From positions 682,001-746,000 of the forward strand of contig NZ_OY782870.1 in assembly GCF_963678545.1 (NCBI RefSeq): 64,000 nucleotides of DNA, in the 5' to 3' direction. The stretch comes from an uncultured Methanomethylovorans sp. (GTDB taxonomy: Archaea > Halobacteriota > Methanosarcinia > Methanosarcinales > Methanosarcinaceae). The notes below the pieces were generated by a model. It made no database searches, had not been told where the DNA came from, and saw nothing but the letters and a program-made list of their open reading frames with translations. The stretch's first letter is position 1, and each line of letters starts with the position of its first letter. Positions 43,222 through 52,594 of this stretch are shown one piece after another. A program made the position numbers and the translations under genes.

Positions 43222-43434
43222 TTAGTTGCTGTTGCGTCTTATGTGGATAAGATATGTAACTAGATATATTATTAAGAGTATAAGTATGTATAATACACAA
43301 GATCCAATTAAAGTTCTAACAATCATTCCTATAACAGTTGATAAATCAAGAGGTGCAATCGTGAAAAATAGATTCAAAACTGAGAAAAATATAAAACAAA
43401 AAATAAATAATAGTATATACGTTGATTTTTTCAT
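43222..43434 (-). CDS. small hypothetical membrane protein
   Basis: 70 residues with two strongly hydrophobic segments (about 5-28 and 37-62) and a basic C-terminus. No family recognised. AAGTGA lies about 8 nt upstream of the ATG. The opposite strand also reads open but lacks a plausible composition. The local DNA is markedly A+T-rich, suggesting poorly conserved or acquired sequence. Confidence 0.45.
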   Translation of the reverse strand: MKKSTYILLFIFCFIFFSVLNLFFTIAPLDLSTVIGMIVRTLIGSCVLYILILLIIYLVTYLIHIRRNSN

Positions 43435-43608
43435 TATAAGTTCACTTCCATCTCCATATTTTCAGTTATAAGTATCTTTAAAAATATTCTATTAGCTGAG
43501 TTTGTTCTAAAAAAGGTTTCAGAACCATTTTCTATGGACTGAATCTTAATTAATTCTTTGGATAAATATACTTAATCATTTGTAGATCGCATTTTCAAGA
43601 GAACTTCA

Positions 43609-44373
43609 TTATTGCATCTCATATTTGCGGTGAACATTTCCAAACTGATCGCATGTTGAATAAACTTTGATATATTTATCGTAAAGAACTAAACCAACAC
43701 CCTGAATTTCAATTCCCCAATGAAAATGCCCACTACCATAAATTTCCCCTGTATGAGTATTCAAATAATTAATCCCACCTTCCTTCCAGTTACTAACCTG
43801 AAAGATACTTGGAGTGCCTAATGAGTACCATGCATCTGTATAATGAGTCTCCACAATTGCTGGATTTACATTAAACCCATAATATCCTTTTGAGTAGATC
43901 GTAAATAGTCTCGTTCCTATTAAGCTATAAAAACTCTGGGATGCTGTTATTGTAGGAGTATACTGAAGAGCACTCATGGATGCAACAAGACTTGTTGTTG
44001 CAGTATTTTGAATTTCTTTTTTATTATTTAGCTCTTTTTTCGTGCTAGTAATGAAGAAAAAGCCCTGATTGGTGAAAGTAACGTCTGATCCATCTTTTAG
44101 TTCATATGTTCTTAAACTCGTATCATCTAAAGTATCTTTATTTGGTGTTGGGATTTTGTCCTTGTTTGCTTTAAAATAATTTGTAATCAGGTCGTCTGTA
44201 GAGAAGCTTTTTGTATTGGAATTTAGCGCATCTATTAAACCTTGTTCCAATTCAGAAGGCTTATCACTTATTTTTGACGATTCCTGTGCACTAACCGCCG
44301 CTGTAAATGCCATACTCAGAATCAACATCGTCATAAATAGAATTGTGATTCTCTTTATTTTGTTTTTTATCAT
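43609..44373 (-). CDS. secreted protein of unknown function
   Basis: 254 residues with a Sec-type signal peptide (KIKRITILFMTMLILSMAFTAAVSAQE, cleavage likely near AVSA-QE at about 29). The mature part has a Ser/Asn/Lys-rich first half and a C-terminal domain rich in Tyr/Trp/Gly (YGFNVNPAIVETHYTDAW, HWGIEIQGVGLVLYDKYIKVYSTCD). No known enzyme motif. Codon and base use are A+T-rich compared with metabolic neighbours. It is preceded by a structured leader with two long hairpins. Confidence 0.7.
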   Translation of the reverse strand: MIKNKIKRITILFMTMLILSMAFTAAVSAQESSKISDKPSELEQGLIDALNSNTKSFSTDDLITNYFKANKDKIPTPNKDTLDDTSLRTYELKDGSDVTFTNQGFFFITSTKKELNNKKEIQNTATTSLVASMSALQYTPTITASQSFYSLIGTRLFTIYSKGYYGFNVNPAIVETHYTDAWYSLGTPSIFQVSNWKEGGINYLNTHTGEIYGSGHFHWGIEIQGVGLVLYDKYIKVYSTCDQFGNVHRKYEMQ

Positions 44374-44398
44374 TTCTTATCTGCCTCATTTTATTTCT

Positions 44399-44534
44399 CC
44401 AAAGGCAGGCCTACGTAAGCTTTAAGCAAGATTAAAACAAACTACAATCCTGCCTTTGGGCTGCGGGGTTCAATTCTGTCTGCATAAATTTAGAATTGAA
44501 CCCTTTCATCTACTTGATAAATTAATATATTTAA
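44399..44534 (-). promoter_or_regulatory. promoter and structured leader of the secreted-protein gene
   Basis: On the minus strand a TATA-like TTAAATATA (about 44534-44526) predicts a start near 44503. The transcript would begin with GGGTTCAATTCT paired to its complement (44492-44503 with 44466-44477, 12 bp, 14-nt loop). A second perfect stem follows, CCAAAGGCAGG with its complement (44449-44459 with 44399-44409, 11 bp). The gene starts 26 nt later. The remainder of the 483-bp gap (44535-44856) is A+T-rich and shows no gene. Confidence 0.5.
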
Positions 44535-44856
44535 GTTTTGTGCTAACCCTAATTGAATATAACCTTTTGTATCCAGTCCTCTATATATTAATCCCATTTG
44601 CTTCTTTGTTAGAGGGTTTACACATAACTTTTAAATAGTTTTATTTTTCAGGTTATGTTGTAGATGATACGAAGTTGATAACGTTAACTGCATAGTTACC
44701 TGTCTTTACAGCTTTCCATGTGTGATAATTCTTCTGAATAATTGCCAATGTGTAATTTTATACGCAATAATTGCAAATTATAGCAAAGATATAGCATTTT
44801 ATCAAGTAAAATCTACTTCGAAAAAGAATTATGAACTGTATATGAATTACAAAATG

Positions 44857-45819
44857 TCAATGTTTTTTGCACTTTGTTTTCTCATCGATGAGGCTTACGA
44901 ACTCCTCTGGTCCAGCCATCTTGTCCAGTTCTTTTTCTTCTATAAGAACTGTGTTTTCGACAGTATCTGACTTGCTTGGACCTTTTATTATAAATACAGA
45001 CCTTGTTTGCGTCACACAGGAGATACTGCTCATCAAATCAGCTCTTTTTATCATAGCGCTGCTGTAAGTGCTGACTCCTGTAAGCATTGTGTCATAGTTA
45101 TCTTTGGATATTGCTTTAAATGGTGCCTGTGACGTTGAGACCACCTGGTAGCCCAGAGAATGAAGCAGATCAAGAACATTATCCTCTTCTTTATATTTCG
45201 TCTCTTCACGTTGCATTGGTGGTTCCTTAAGTTTCTTTTCAAAAGCCTGCAGTATATCTATGGATTTTGCAAGTGCAACATCAAGCAGTTCTTCCATATG
45301 TAATACTACATCTATGGATGCATCCATCCCGCCTTCTTCGTATTTACTTATAGTTCTTCTGGAAACTCCCAGTTCTGAAGCAAGGGTTCCCAGAGACATT
45401 GCCTGCTTTGTACGTGCTTCTTTCAGGACATCACCATCTATGGAGACATACAATCCCCCAGGTGCTGCAGATACAAGCGGTGGCACATTCTCCACAAAGT
45501 AATCATAAAGTGTCTGGACGTTAACCGCAGGTATATCATATCTCATATAGACTACGCTATCTTCAAGCATCTGGTCCCGGGTTTTAGCTCCTACAAGAAG
45601 CGCTGAGCCACCCAAATATCTTGCAAGTGCCTTCATTTCATGAGCTGTTTCCTCGTTTAACCCATCAATATTGTAAAGCACTTTGCAGAAAAGCAGGATG
45701 TTCTCATTCCTTGCAGCAAGATCAAAACTCCTCGGCCTAATGTTACAGCGCTTTGAGACAATGAAGTTTGCCTGTCTCAGTACATCTACTATTTGATGTA
45801 TGAGGATGTCTTTTGTCAT
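44857..45819 (-). CDS. archaeal HTH regulator, COG1395 type
   Basis: 320 residues. N-terminal ~120 residues resemble a restriction-endonuclease-like domain (RPRSFDLAARNENILLFCKVLYN). A central XRE-type HTH (about 128-185) follows: LKEARTKQAMSLGTLASELGVSRRTISKYEEGG. A C-terminal domain (LDLLHSLGYQVVSTSQAPFKAISKD) ends CKKH. These are conserved euryarchaeal putative transcription regulators with unknown targets. ATG at 45819 preferred over a TTG at 45828; no strong ribosome binding site. Divergent from tiaS. Confidence 0.8.
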   Translation of the reverse strand: MTKDILIHQIVDVLRQANFIVSKRCNIRPRSFDLAARNENILLFCKVLYNIDGLNEETAHEMKALARYLGGSALLVGAKTRDQMLEDSVVYMRYDIPAVNVQTLYDYFVENVPPLVSAAPGGLYVSIDGDVLKEARTKQAMSLGTLASELGVSRRTISKYEEGGMDASIDVVLHMEELLDVALAKSIDILQAFEKKLKEPPMQREETKYKEEDNVLDLLHSLGYQVVSTSQAPFKAISKDNYDTMLTGVSTYSSAMIKRADLMSSISCVTQTRSVFIIKGPSKSDTVENTVLIEEKELDKMAGPEEFVSLIDEKTKCKKH

Positions 45820-45946
45820 GAATACCAAATGATTGTTTGCGCATCTATATGTATTCTTGCATTACTTTTCTCTTTAACTCATTTTCCCTGCAGAAAACTT
45901 AATTGTGTTCAACTCATCAGTAACCCAAATAACCAAGGCCACGACC

Positions 45947-47230
45947 ATGATAATAGGTATAGATGATACAGATTCAAGAGAAGGCATGTGTACAACGTAT
46001 CTGGGAGCCCTGCTCATGGACGAATTGAGACAGTATGGTACTATAGTGGAACTCCCTGTGCTTGTTCGTCTCAATCCCACAATTCCTTACAAAACCAGAG
46101 GCAATGCATGCGTAGGCATAAATCTAGCAACATCTTGCCCTGATAAGGTAATGAAACATGTAATTTCAAGAGTTTCGACAATGGCAGCACTGGAATGTGA
46201 TATGACAAATCCAGGGGTGGTATTTGTCCAGGATGATGAATGTGAAAGTGTCCGAGATGTTCTGGGCACTTTTTTCCAGCGTGCTGTGAAGGAAGTCCTT
46301 TCAATTGAAGAGGCAAAATACGTTATTGCTAAAACAGGTTTGCAGTCCAAAGGATTCAAGAATGGCCGAGGTCTTATAGGTGCACTATCTGCCTGTGGTT
46401 CCATACTGAATCCGGGGTGGGACCATACTTTTGAGTATTTGGCTTACAGGCAAAGAGAGAAATGGGGTACTCCCAGAAATGTGGATGAAGCTAGCTTCTT
46501 TGTTGCCGACAGTGCTACTTATCCAGCAACATGGGACACAGTTGATGTATCTAATGAACTTGTGGTATGTGTACCTCATTCTCCAGACCCGGTATTATAT
46601 GGAATTAGGGGCAAGGACCCGGAAGTTGTAAGAAGAACAGCAGAAATGATCTCTTCTGAACTCCTGGAAAGGTCATGCGTATACTGTACGAACCAGGGTA
46701 CAGATATGCATTTGATTCCCGTTGCTAGTATATCCGAAATACAAGAAATGCACTCCTACATAGTATCTGGTTTCGTGTCAGATGATCCATTTACGATACC
46801 GGGAGGGCATACAATCTTTTCTATCTCTGACAGCAGCGGTGCCTCTGTTGAATGTGCGGCCTTTGAGCCAACGAAGGGCTTCAGATCATTGGTGCGCAAG
46901 CTCATTCAAGGCGATATTGTTAAGGTTTATGGAAGTTTCATGAACAAAGCTCTGAATATCGAAAAGATAGAGGTAGTTTCCCTTGCACCTTTGGTAGCTT
47001 CCCACAATCCAGAATGTCCTTCCTGCGGAAAAAGAATGGAATCAGCAGGCAAAGGGCAAGGATACAGATGCAGGAAATGTGGTACCAAATCGCCGGTCTT
47101 GGTACAGGTAAATCTAAAAAGGGATCTTGAACCAGGTATGTACGAGGTACCCCCATGTGCTCGCAGACATCTGGCCAAACCACTTGTAAGATTCCAGAAT
47201 CCTTCAGTAAAAGAATTTCCATCCAGATGA
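45947..47230 (+). CDS. tiaS: tRNA(Ile2) 2-agmatinylcytidine synthetase TiaS
   Basis: 427 residues. Modifies C34 of tRNA-Ile(CAU) with agmatine so that it reads AUA. Seen: IIGIDDTDSREGMCTTYLG at the start, a central GRGLIGALSACG segment, an OB-fold (about 280-355), and a C-terminal zinc ribbon CPSCGKRMESAGKGQGYRCRKC. ATG at 45947 begins the conserved MIIGIDDTDS; upstream in-frame codons are non-conserved. Confidence 0.95.
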   Translation: MIIGIDDTDSREGMCTTYLGALLMDELRQYGTIVELPVLVRLNPTIPYKTRGNACVGINLATSCPDKVMKHVISRVSTMAALECDMTNPGVVFVQDDECESVRDVLGTFFQRAVKEVLSIEEAKYVIAKTGLQSKGFKNGRGLIGALSACGSILNPGWDHTFEYLAYRQREKWGTPRNVDEASFFVADSATYPATWDTVDVSNELVVCVPHSPDPVLYGIRGKDPEVVRRTAEMISSELLERSCVYCTNQGTDMHLIPVASISEIQEMHSYIVSGFVSDDPFTIPGGHTIFSISDSSGASVECAAFEPTKGFRSLVRKLIQGDIVKVYGSFMNKALNIEKIEVVSLAPLVASHNPECPSCGKRMESAGKGQGYRCRKCGTKSPVLVQVNLKRDLEPGMYEVPPCARRHLAKPLVRFQNPSVKEFPSR

Positions 47231-47232
47231 TG

Positions 47233-48012
47233 TCATCTCAAATGGCTAAGGTCTATTACCTGTGGAGTTTTCAGTTTGTGGTCATTCATTTTTATCCTGC
47301 GTATAACTGAATCTGCCTGCTCTTTTGTAATGCCCACTGTATTCCAGGCAATATCGGGTGTTTCTCCCTCAAGCAGAAGGGAAAGGAATCTGTCCACTTC
47401 TTTATAGGTAATACCTAGTTCTTTTTCATCTGTCTGGCCACTCCAAAGTCCAGCAGAAGGTGCTTTATTGATGATCGCTTCTGGAATCCCCATTGATGCT
47501 GAAAGTTCCCACACATCAGTCTTATACATATCACCAATAGGAAGGATGTCTACTCCCCCATCCCCATGCTTTGTGAAATAGCCCAAAAGCAGCTCCGTTT
47601 TATTTCCTGTGCCTATGACGATTCTGTTGAGCAAGTTGGCATGATAATAAAGCACTGACATTCGGATACGGGCTTTCAGGTTCCCTTTGGCGTGGGCTGT
47701 AGCTTTCTTTCCATCCGGAATATTATCAAGGTAAGTCGTGAGAATCCCTGAGATATCTATGGCCTTAAACTCTATGCCTAATTGATGAGACACTTCGGTT
47801 GCATCAAGAACATCTTCTGCAGGTGTGAGATTGAGTTCTGGAAGGTGTATTCCCAGAACTTTGTCCTTGCCAAGGGCTTCAACTGCTAAATATGCTACAA
47901 GTGCAGAATCGATGCCCCCGCTGATGCCAAGGACAGCTCCTTCAGCATTTGCTTCCCTTACTTTTTCCCTTATAAATTTAACAACAGCCTCTCTTACTTT
48001 TTCTGTTTCCAT
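47233..48012 (-). CDS. nadE: NAD synthetase, ammonia-dependent
   Basis: 259 residues. Final step of NAD synthesis, amidating deamido-NAD with ammonia. Seen: the PP-loop LGISGGIDSALVAYLA, GTGNKTELLLGYFTKHGDGGVDILPIGDMYKTDVW, and KAPSAGLWSGQTDEKELG. No glutaminase domain, so free ammonia or an external amidotransferase is needed. Convergent with tiaS, ends 2 bp apart. Confidence 0.96.
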   Translation of the reverse strand: METEKVREAVVKFIREKVREANAEGAVLGISGGIDSALVAYLAVEALGKDKVLGIHLPELNLTPAEDVLDATEVSHQLGIEFKAIDISGILTTYLDNIPDGKKATAHAKGNLKARIRMSVLYYHANLLNRIVIGTGNKTELLLGYFTKHGDGGVDILPIGDMYKTDVWELSASMGIPEAIINKAPSAGLWSGQTDEKELGITYKEVDRFLSLLLEGETPDIAWNTVGITKEQADSVIRRIKMNDHKLKTPQVIDLSHLR

Positions 48013-48137
48013 GTTCCTGTCCTCTGTAGCGGCTTAAGTGAAAATCCAATTTTATTTCTGTCCTTATTGCTACATTATACTTAAATAAAGTATCCTGTTC
48101 AAAGGTTTAATCTATCTGGAAGTTGTAACTCAGCCCC

Positions 48138-48617
48138 ATGCCTATTTATATAGCCGACTCTGCGGTATTCATCATGGGAAAGCCAGTTGATGCCATCTGC
48201 ACTATAACTGTTCCTTCAGTGGTGGATGAGCTCAAAAGTAGTGAATCCAGGCTTCGATTTGACCTTGCAAGAGAGCAGGGTCTGGGGGTAGAATTGCCTT
48301 CTTTGGAGGCCCTTTCGAGAGTTTCCGAGGTTTCCAGGATATCAAAGGATCACGAGGAATTGTCCCGAACTGACATTGAAGTCCTTGCCAAGGCTTATGA
48401 CTGTGGGGAAGAAGCAGTGCTCCTTACGGATGATTACGCAGTGCAGAACGTTGCCAGTATCCTGGGTATAAAAGTAGAGCCGGTTGTCCAGAAGAAGATA
48501 AAGGACGTGCTTATATGGCAAAAAGTTTGTATTGGGTGTAAGCGGAAGTTCGATTCAGGTGACGTATGTCCTGTATGTGGCTCTCCGATGAAAAAAGGAC
48601 GGAAAAGAAAATTATAA
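48138..48617 (+). CDS. nob1: NOB1-type endoribonuclease (PIN and zinc ribbon)
   Basis: 159 residues. Matures the 3' end of 16S rRNA. Seen: PIN domain starting YIADSAVFI with acidic residues ([32 protein letters not shown]), then a zinc ribbon [20 protein letters not shown] and a basic tail KKGRKRKL. Nothing else in the close vicinity is ribosomal. Confidence 0.93.
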   Translation: MPIYIADSAVFIMGKPVDAICTITVPSVVDELKSSESRLRFDLAREQGLGVELPSLEALSRVSEVSRISKDHEELSRTDIEVLAKAYDCGEEAVLLTDDYAVQNVASILGIKVEPVVQKKIKDVLIWQKVCIGCKRKFDSGDVCPVCGSPMKKGRKRKL

Positions 48618-48684
48618 CAATACTTGTATATGTATTAATGACGTCTTTATACTAATTCCTAAGAAGATCACAGGCAGGGATCAC

Positions 48685-49296
48685 ATGAAGAATATAGAGA
48701 ATCTTATTCAAAAGGCAGTGGAGTTACAATCCAACGGTCTTACCTCAAGGCAAATCGCAGATGAGCTTAACGTTTCCAGGGATACTGTGACATGGCTTCT
48801 CACTCGTGCAAAGAAAGATATGAGTACTCCTGCACCAAAGGACATTTCTGTTAACTGGGTAAACATAGGCAAGAACGCTTACAGGCTGCGTAATATCTCT
48901 AAAGTTCTCTGCGATATGGTATTGGAAACATTGGAGCAGACAGAAGATGATGTTGATCTCATTGTTGGTATCGGTCTAAGCGGTGTGCCATTAGCAAGCC
49001 TTATGGCAGAAGAATTTGGTACTGATCTTGCAGTATTCCATGTGCATTATGATCCAGCTGATGACAGGCATCTAAAAGGCGATTTCAGCGGAAATTTCAG
49101 TCCAGTGAGGGGTAAAAAATGTGTCATAGTCGATGATGTCATTACAAGTGGCTATACTATGACGGAAGTAATAAAACGCCTTCGTGAAGAAGATTGCAAA
49201 CCTGTAGCAATAGCAGTTCTGGTAGACAAGAAAGGCGCTGAACTGATTTCGGATGTGCCTGTAAGGCCATTGGTGCGTATAGTCCGTGTGGACTGA
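48685..49296 (+). CDS. gfcR: HTH/PRTase regulator (GfcR/PyrE-like)
   Basis: 203 residues: N-terminal HTH (about 10-38: [25 protein letters not shown]) fused to a type I phosphoribosyltransferase-like domain with the PRPP motif [13 protein letters not shown]. In Haloferax the homologue GfcR activates glycolytic genes by sensing sugar-phosphate. In methanogens it is annotated as orotate PRTase-like; the exact target is unknown. The PRPP loop is intact, so ligand binding is probable. AGGCAGGGATCAC precedes the ATG. Confidence 0.85.
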   Translation: MKNIENLIQKAVELQSNGLTSRQIADELNVSRDTVTWLLTRAKKDMSTPAPKDISVNWVNIGKNAYRLRNISKVLCDMVLETLEQTEDDVDLIVGIGLSGVPLASLMAEEFGTDLAVFHVHYDPADDRHLKGDFSGNFSPVRGKKCVIVDDVITSGYTMTEVIKRLREEDCKPVAIAVLVDKKGAELISDVPVRPLVRIVRVD

Positions 49297-49337
49297 TCGA
49301 TCATATATTCTATTTAAAAAATGCAGTTGGAAGGTTT

Positions 49338-51461
49338 TTATTCCACTTCCGCTGCTCCAATCTTTTCTGCAAGTTTTGCCAACACCTGGGTGCGCATTCC
49401 TTCTACGAATTTGATGCTACCCACTACAAGATGTCCTCCGCCGTTCACGCCACCACCTTCAATTTCATCGTGGAGTTCTCTGACCATTCTTGGTATATTC
49501 ATCTTGACGTATTTGGACCTGATCACAGCAAAGTCTGGGCCAAACCCTAGTGTGACGACTGGCTTACCTTCATATTCCCGGCAAAGTCTGTCATGAACTT
49601 CGCCTGATGTTTTTCCCGGTGGAGGGAACGTAAATTTGTGAGCGAAGTTTTCTACGTCCAGAACGTTAAGTATGGCACCATTTGGAAGTTTCTGGGCTTT
49701 TACATGTGCCATACACGCTTCAAGTTGCTCATTGATCATACCGTTGGCTTGTTCGCAGAACAGGCTGACAAGTTTCTTATGGGTATTATGGTCTCCCATC
49801 TCAAGTATATCGTCAATTATTCTTTTTCCACTGCTGAATTTGAGCCAATATGCAGCATAGTCTAATGATAGTGCCATATCTTTCAGGTCTTGCAACGAAT
49901 ATTTGTCAGATACAAGCTTTATGTAATCTCTTGCTTCTTCTGAATCAGCACGGTCTCCAACACCTGCAACGGCAGGAAGGTGCAGAATTTCCTTTTCAAC
50001 ATCCGGGTTTATCATACGGGCAACTTCAGTACAGAGCATACCTGCAGTGATACTGTAATCCCCTCCCACGTGTGCAGGATTAACGTGAGCTTTAAGGAAC
50101 TCGTCAACCTCCTTATCTGGATGGTGATGGTCCACCACTACCATATCTATATTGTATACCTTTGCTATTCTGAAAGAAGGCAGGTCCTCTAGGGTGGAGC
50201 CATTGTCCACGCTTACTACAAGAGGCATTTTTTGTCCATGCCTGACAGCATCTTCCAGAGCAAAGGATAAGTCTCTGGTCACATCTGTCAATTCGTAGAA
50301 CGGAGCCTTTGAAGGAGCTCTCTTGTAAAAATAATATTCTCCATCTGAGCCATTCACTTCTTTTATAAGTGGGAGTATAGCTCTCTCGATTGCAACGGCT
50401 GCTGTCATACCGTCGGCATCAGCATGGTGTCTTAGAAGAATGGGTTTTGACTTAATAACGGCCTTACGTATCTCTTTTGCGACCTGTTTCATGGCTGGCC
50501 GGAGTTTTTCCAATATGTCACTCTGTACAAGGAATTTGATCTCATGAGGCTCAGCCCTGCTATCAATTGCATTTTCTATGCGTGTTCTTATATCAGTTTC
50601 CTTTTCCCCGGTCAGCCGTTTCATACTGCGAACTTCAAGCTGAACGTTTTCTCCTCTAAGTTGTACTTCTCCGGTAACAGATACTATCATGTCAGCATCT
50701 ATGTGTGGATATGCTCTCTCTCCAGCACTTTCAAAGGCAGCAGCAGATATCTGGCCAGTTTCATCATCAATGGTAAATATGGTCGGACCTGCTGTTTGTT
50801 TTACCTGTATTACCTCTCCATGAACTCTAACGGCTTTGCCTACATTTTCAGAAAGCTTTGAAGAGTTCAGTTCTGGAAGTTCTTTTTCAAGCTCCACAGT
50901 TTGGTAGATATTGATGTTCCTGGGAAGGAGGTCCAATTTGTTATTGTTCCTTATCTCCTTCACGCTCACAACAAGGCTGTCCCCGATCTTGGGAGTATCC
51001 TTCATATTGCTTGAGTGGATAAGCCCCCGCAGTTTGGGGTTAATATCTACAAAAGTACCAAATGTAACGTTGCTATTGACTACACAATGGTATAGCTTTC
51101 CAATCTCTATTTCGTCGATAGTGCAAGAATCATCAAGCTTATAAACCACCTGCTTCTTGCTGCAGCTTTCACATACTTCTTCTCCATCTACAAACTTATC
51201 TATGGACGAGCCACATGTCTTACAAGAGTAAAGGGCTCCTTTTCCTTTGCATGTCTTACATGTATCTTTTTCTTCAACTTCTCCGCTTCCTCCACATTTT
51301 GGACATACTGAACCACTGTTAAGGAAATTTGCAACATCTTTTTCTGATAATTTCATAAAGTCTACTGATTTGGATTTCCCGCTTCCTTTACAATCCGGGC
51401 ATTTCTTTGAGGAGGTAACAATGTATCCCTTTCCCTCGCACTCTGGACATCTTTCGCTCAT
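49338..51461 (-). CDS. RecJ-like DHH phosphoesterase with DnaJ-type zinc finger
   Basis: 707 residues. Domains: four CxxC/CxxCxGxG repeats (CPECEGKG, CPDCKGSG, CPKCGGSG, CKTCKGKG; residues 4-75), an S1/OB domain (about 118-170), an OB-fold nucleic-acid-binding region (about 190-280), and a DHH/DHHA1 core with RHHADADGMTAAVAIE and VVVDHHHPDKEVD. Archaea-specific COG1107 group, probably a nuclease in DNA repair or replication. ATG at 51461 starts directly before the first zinc motif; an earlier start at 51581 would add a non-conserved tail. Confidence 0.88.
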   Translation of the reverse strand: MSERCPECEGKGYIVTSSKKCPDCKGSGKSKSVDFMKLSEKDVANFLNSGSVCPKCGGSGEVEEKDTCKTCKGKGALYSCKTCGSSIDKFVDGEEVCESCSKKQVVYKLDDSCTIDEIEIGKLYHCVVNSNVTFGTFVDINPKLRGLIHSSNMKDTPKIGDSLVVSVKEIRNNNKLDLLPRNINIYQTVELEKELPELNSSKLSENVGKAVRVHGEVIQVKQTAGPTIFTIDDETGQISAAAFESAGERAYPHIDADMIVSVTGEVQLRGENVQLEVRSMKRLTGEKETDIRTRIENAIDSRAEPHEIKFLVQSDILEKLRPAMKQVAKEIRKAVIKSKPILLRHHADADGMTAAVAIERAILPLIKEVNGSDGEYYFYKRAPSKAPFYELTDVTRDLSFALEDAVRHGQKMPLVVSVDNGSTLEDLPSFRIAKVYNIDMVVVDHHHPDKEVDEFLKAHVNPAHVGGDYSITAGMLCTEVARMINPDVEKEILHLPAVAGVGDRADSEEARDYIKLVSDKYSLQDLKDMALSLDYAAYWLKFSSGKRIIDDILEMGDHNTHKKLVSLFCEQANGMINEQLEACMAHVKAQKLPNGAILNVLDVENFAHKFTFPPPGKTSGEVHDRLCREYEGKPVVTLGFGPDFAVIRSKYVKMNIPRMVRELHDEIEGGGVNGGGHLVVGSIKFVEGMRTQVLAKLAEKIGAAEVE

Positions 51462-51810
51462 TTTATCATGCTTTAAATGTAATATGTGGGATTTATGTCT
51501 TTGGTCTCCACCTGTGTAATGTATGTACAAAATCAGCATCAAGATACACTCGATACAATTTGTATTAGTTTGCAATTTCACACAACAAAATCAATCAGAT
51601 TAATAAACCATAAAACCATCTTATTACTTGTTGGGTCTGAAATACAAGGAAAATGTTTGCTTTCATGCTTTCGTATACATCCCCTCGAAAAACGGTTCGG
51701 ACCCAAACTCCTTTCTACTATTTTATCTACAAGCAGCATTAACTTTTTAATATGTAGCAACCCTTTCTTTATATGCAATCAGTAATTTCACTGTTTGAAA
51801 GGGAGGTACT
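51462..51810. other. divergent intergenic region with an 11-bp imperfect stem
   Basis: 349 bp between recJ-like and slipin genes. TTGGGTCTGAA (51631-51641) pairs with TTCGGACCCAA (51696-51706) with a single G-T wobble, enclosing 54 nt. TATA-like sequences occur near 51745-51775 for the slipin gene. No gene seen; the stem could mark a small RNA or regulatory leader. Confidence 0.4.
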
Positions 51811-52581
51811 ATGGCTTTATTAGATTTTCTTTTTCCATTACTTATCGTAGCAATTTTTATTTTATCAAAAGCGATCAAGATCGTTAATGAATATGAACGT
51901 GTAGTCATTTTTCGTTTAGGCCGACTAAGCGGTATCAAAGGTCCGGGCATGTTTTTCATAATACCTATCATAGATACGGTGGTGAAAATTGATCTGCGTG
52001 TGGTAACTATTGATGTACCCAAGCAGAACGTGATAACCAAGGATAATGTAACAGTGGATGTGGATGCTATTGTCTACTATAAGGTAGTGGACCCCTCTTC
52101 TGCTGTCAATGAAGTGGAAAATTACAGGTACGCTACTTCAACTTTGTCCCAAACAACATTGCGTGATGTGATTGGTCAGATAGAACTTGATGAACTCCTT
52201 TCCAACAGGGAGGAGATTAATAGGGATATCCAGGAACTGCTCGATGTTGCTACTGATCCATGGGGTATCAAGGTTACAGGAGTTACTCTCAGAGATGTGA
52301 AAATAGATGATACTATGCTGCGTGCCATTGCAAAGCAGGCCGAAGCAGAGCGTGAGAAGCGCGCACGTATTATTCTTTCAGAAGGTGAGTACATAGCTGC
52401 CGAGAAGATGAAACAAGCTGCACAGTTATACCAGGATATGCCCGCGGGACTTAAACTACGTGAATTGCAGACCATAGCCGAGGTGGCAAGAGAGAAGAAC
52501 CTTATCGTAATTTCCAGTTCTATGGAAATTGGGGGTATAGCGGCTATGTCGAAGGCGTTCAGCGAGAAGAACAAGAGCTGA
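51811..52581 (+). CDS. slipin/stomatin-like SPFH membrane protein
   Basis: 256 residues. One N-terminal membrane segment (about 3-20), then an SPFH domain with IVNEYERVVIFRLGRLSGIKGPGMFFIIP and RVVTIDVPKQNVITKDNV. A coiled-coil EAEREKRARIILSEGEYIAAEKM region and ISSSMEIGG near the C-terminus follow. It forms membrane scaffolds and is the partner and substrate type for the NfeD protease encoded 13 bp downstream. GGGAGGT before the ATG. Confidence 0.93.
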   Translation: MALLDFLFPLLIVAIFILSKAIKIVNEYERVVIFRLGRLSGIKGPGMFFIIPIIDTVVKIDLRVVTIDVPKQNVITKDNVTVDVDAIVYYKVVDPSSAVNEVENYRYATSTLSQTTLRDVIGQIELDELLSNREEINRDIQELLDVATDPWGIKVTGVTLRDVKIDDTMLRAIAKQAEAEREKRARIILSEGEYIAAEKMKQAAQLYQDMPAGLKLRELQTIAEVAREKNLIVISSSMEIGGIAAMSKAFSEKNKS

Positions 52582-52594
52582 TGGAAAGGTCATA

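Noticed and set aside
43226..43471. 81-codon plus-strand frame opposite the small membrane gene
   Set aside because: The minus-strand frame has a coherent two-helix membrane pattern and a ribosome binding site; this one has neither.
44456..44970. Two short plus-strand frames downstream of the leader hairpins
   Set aside because: One starts inside a hairpin, the other runs antisense into the COG1395-type gene; neither has a start signal or family.
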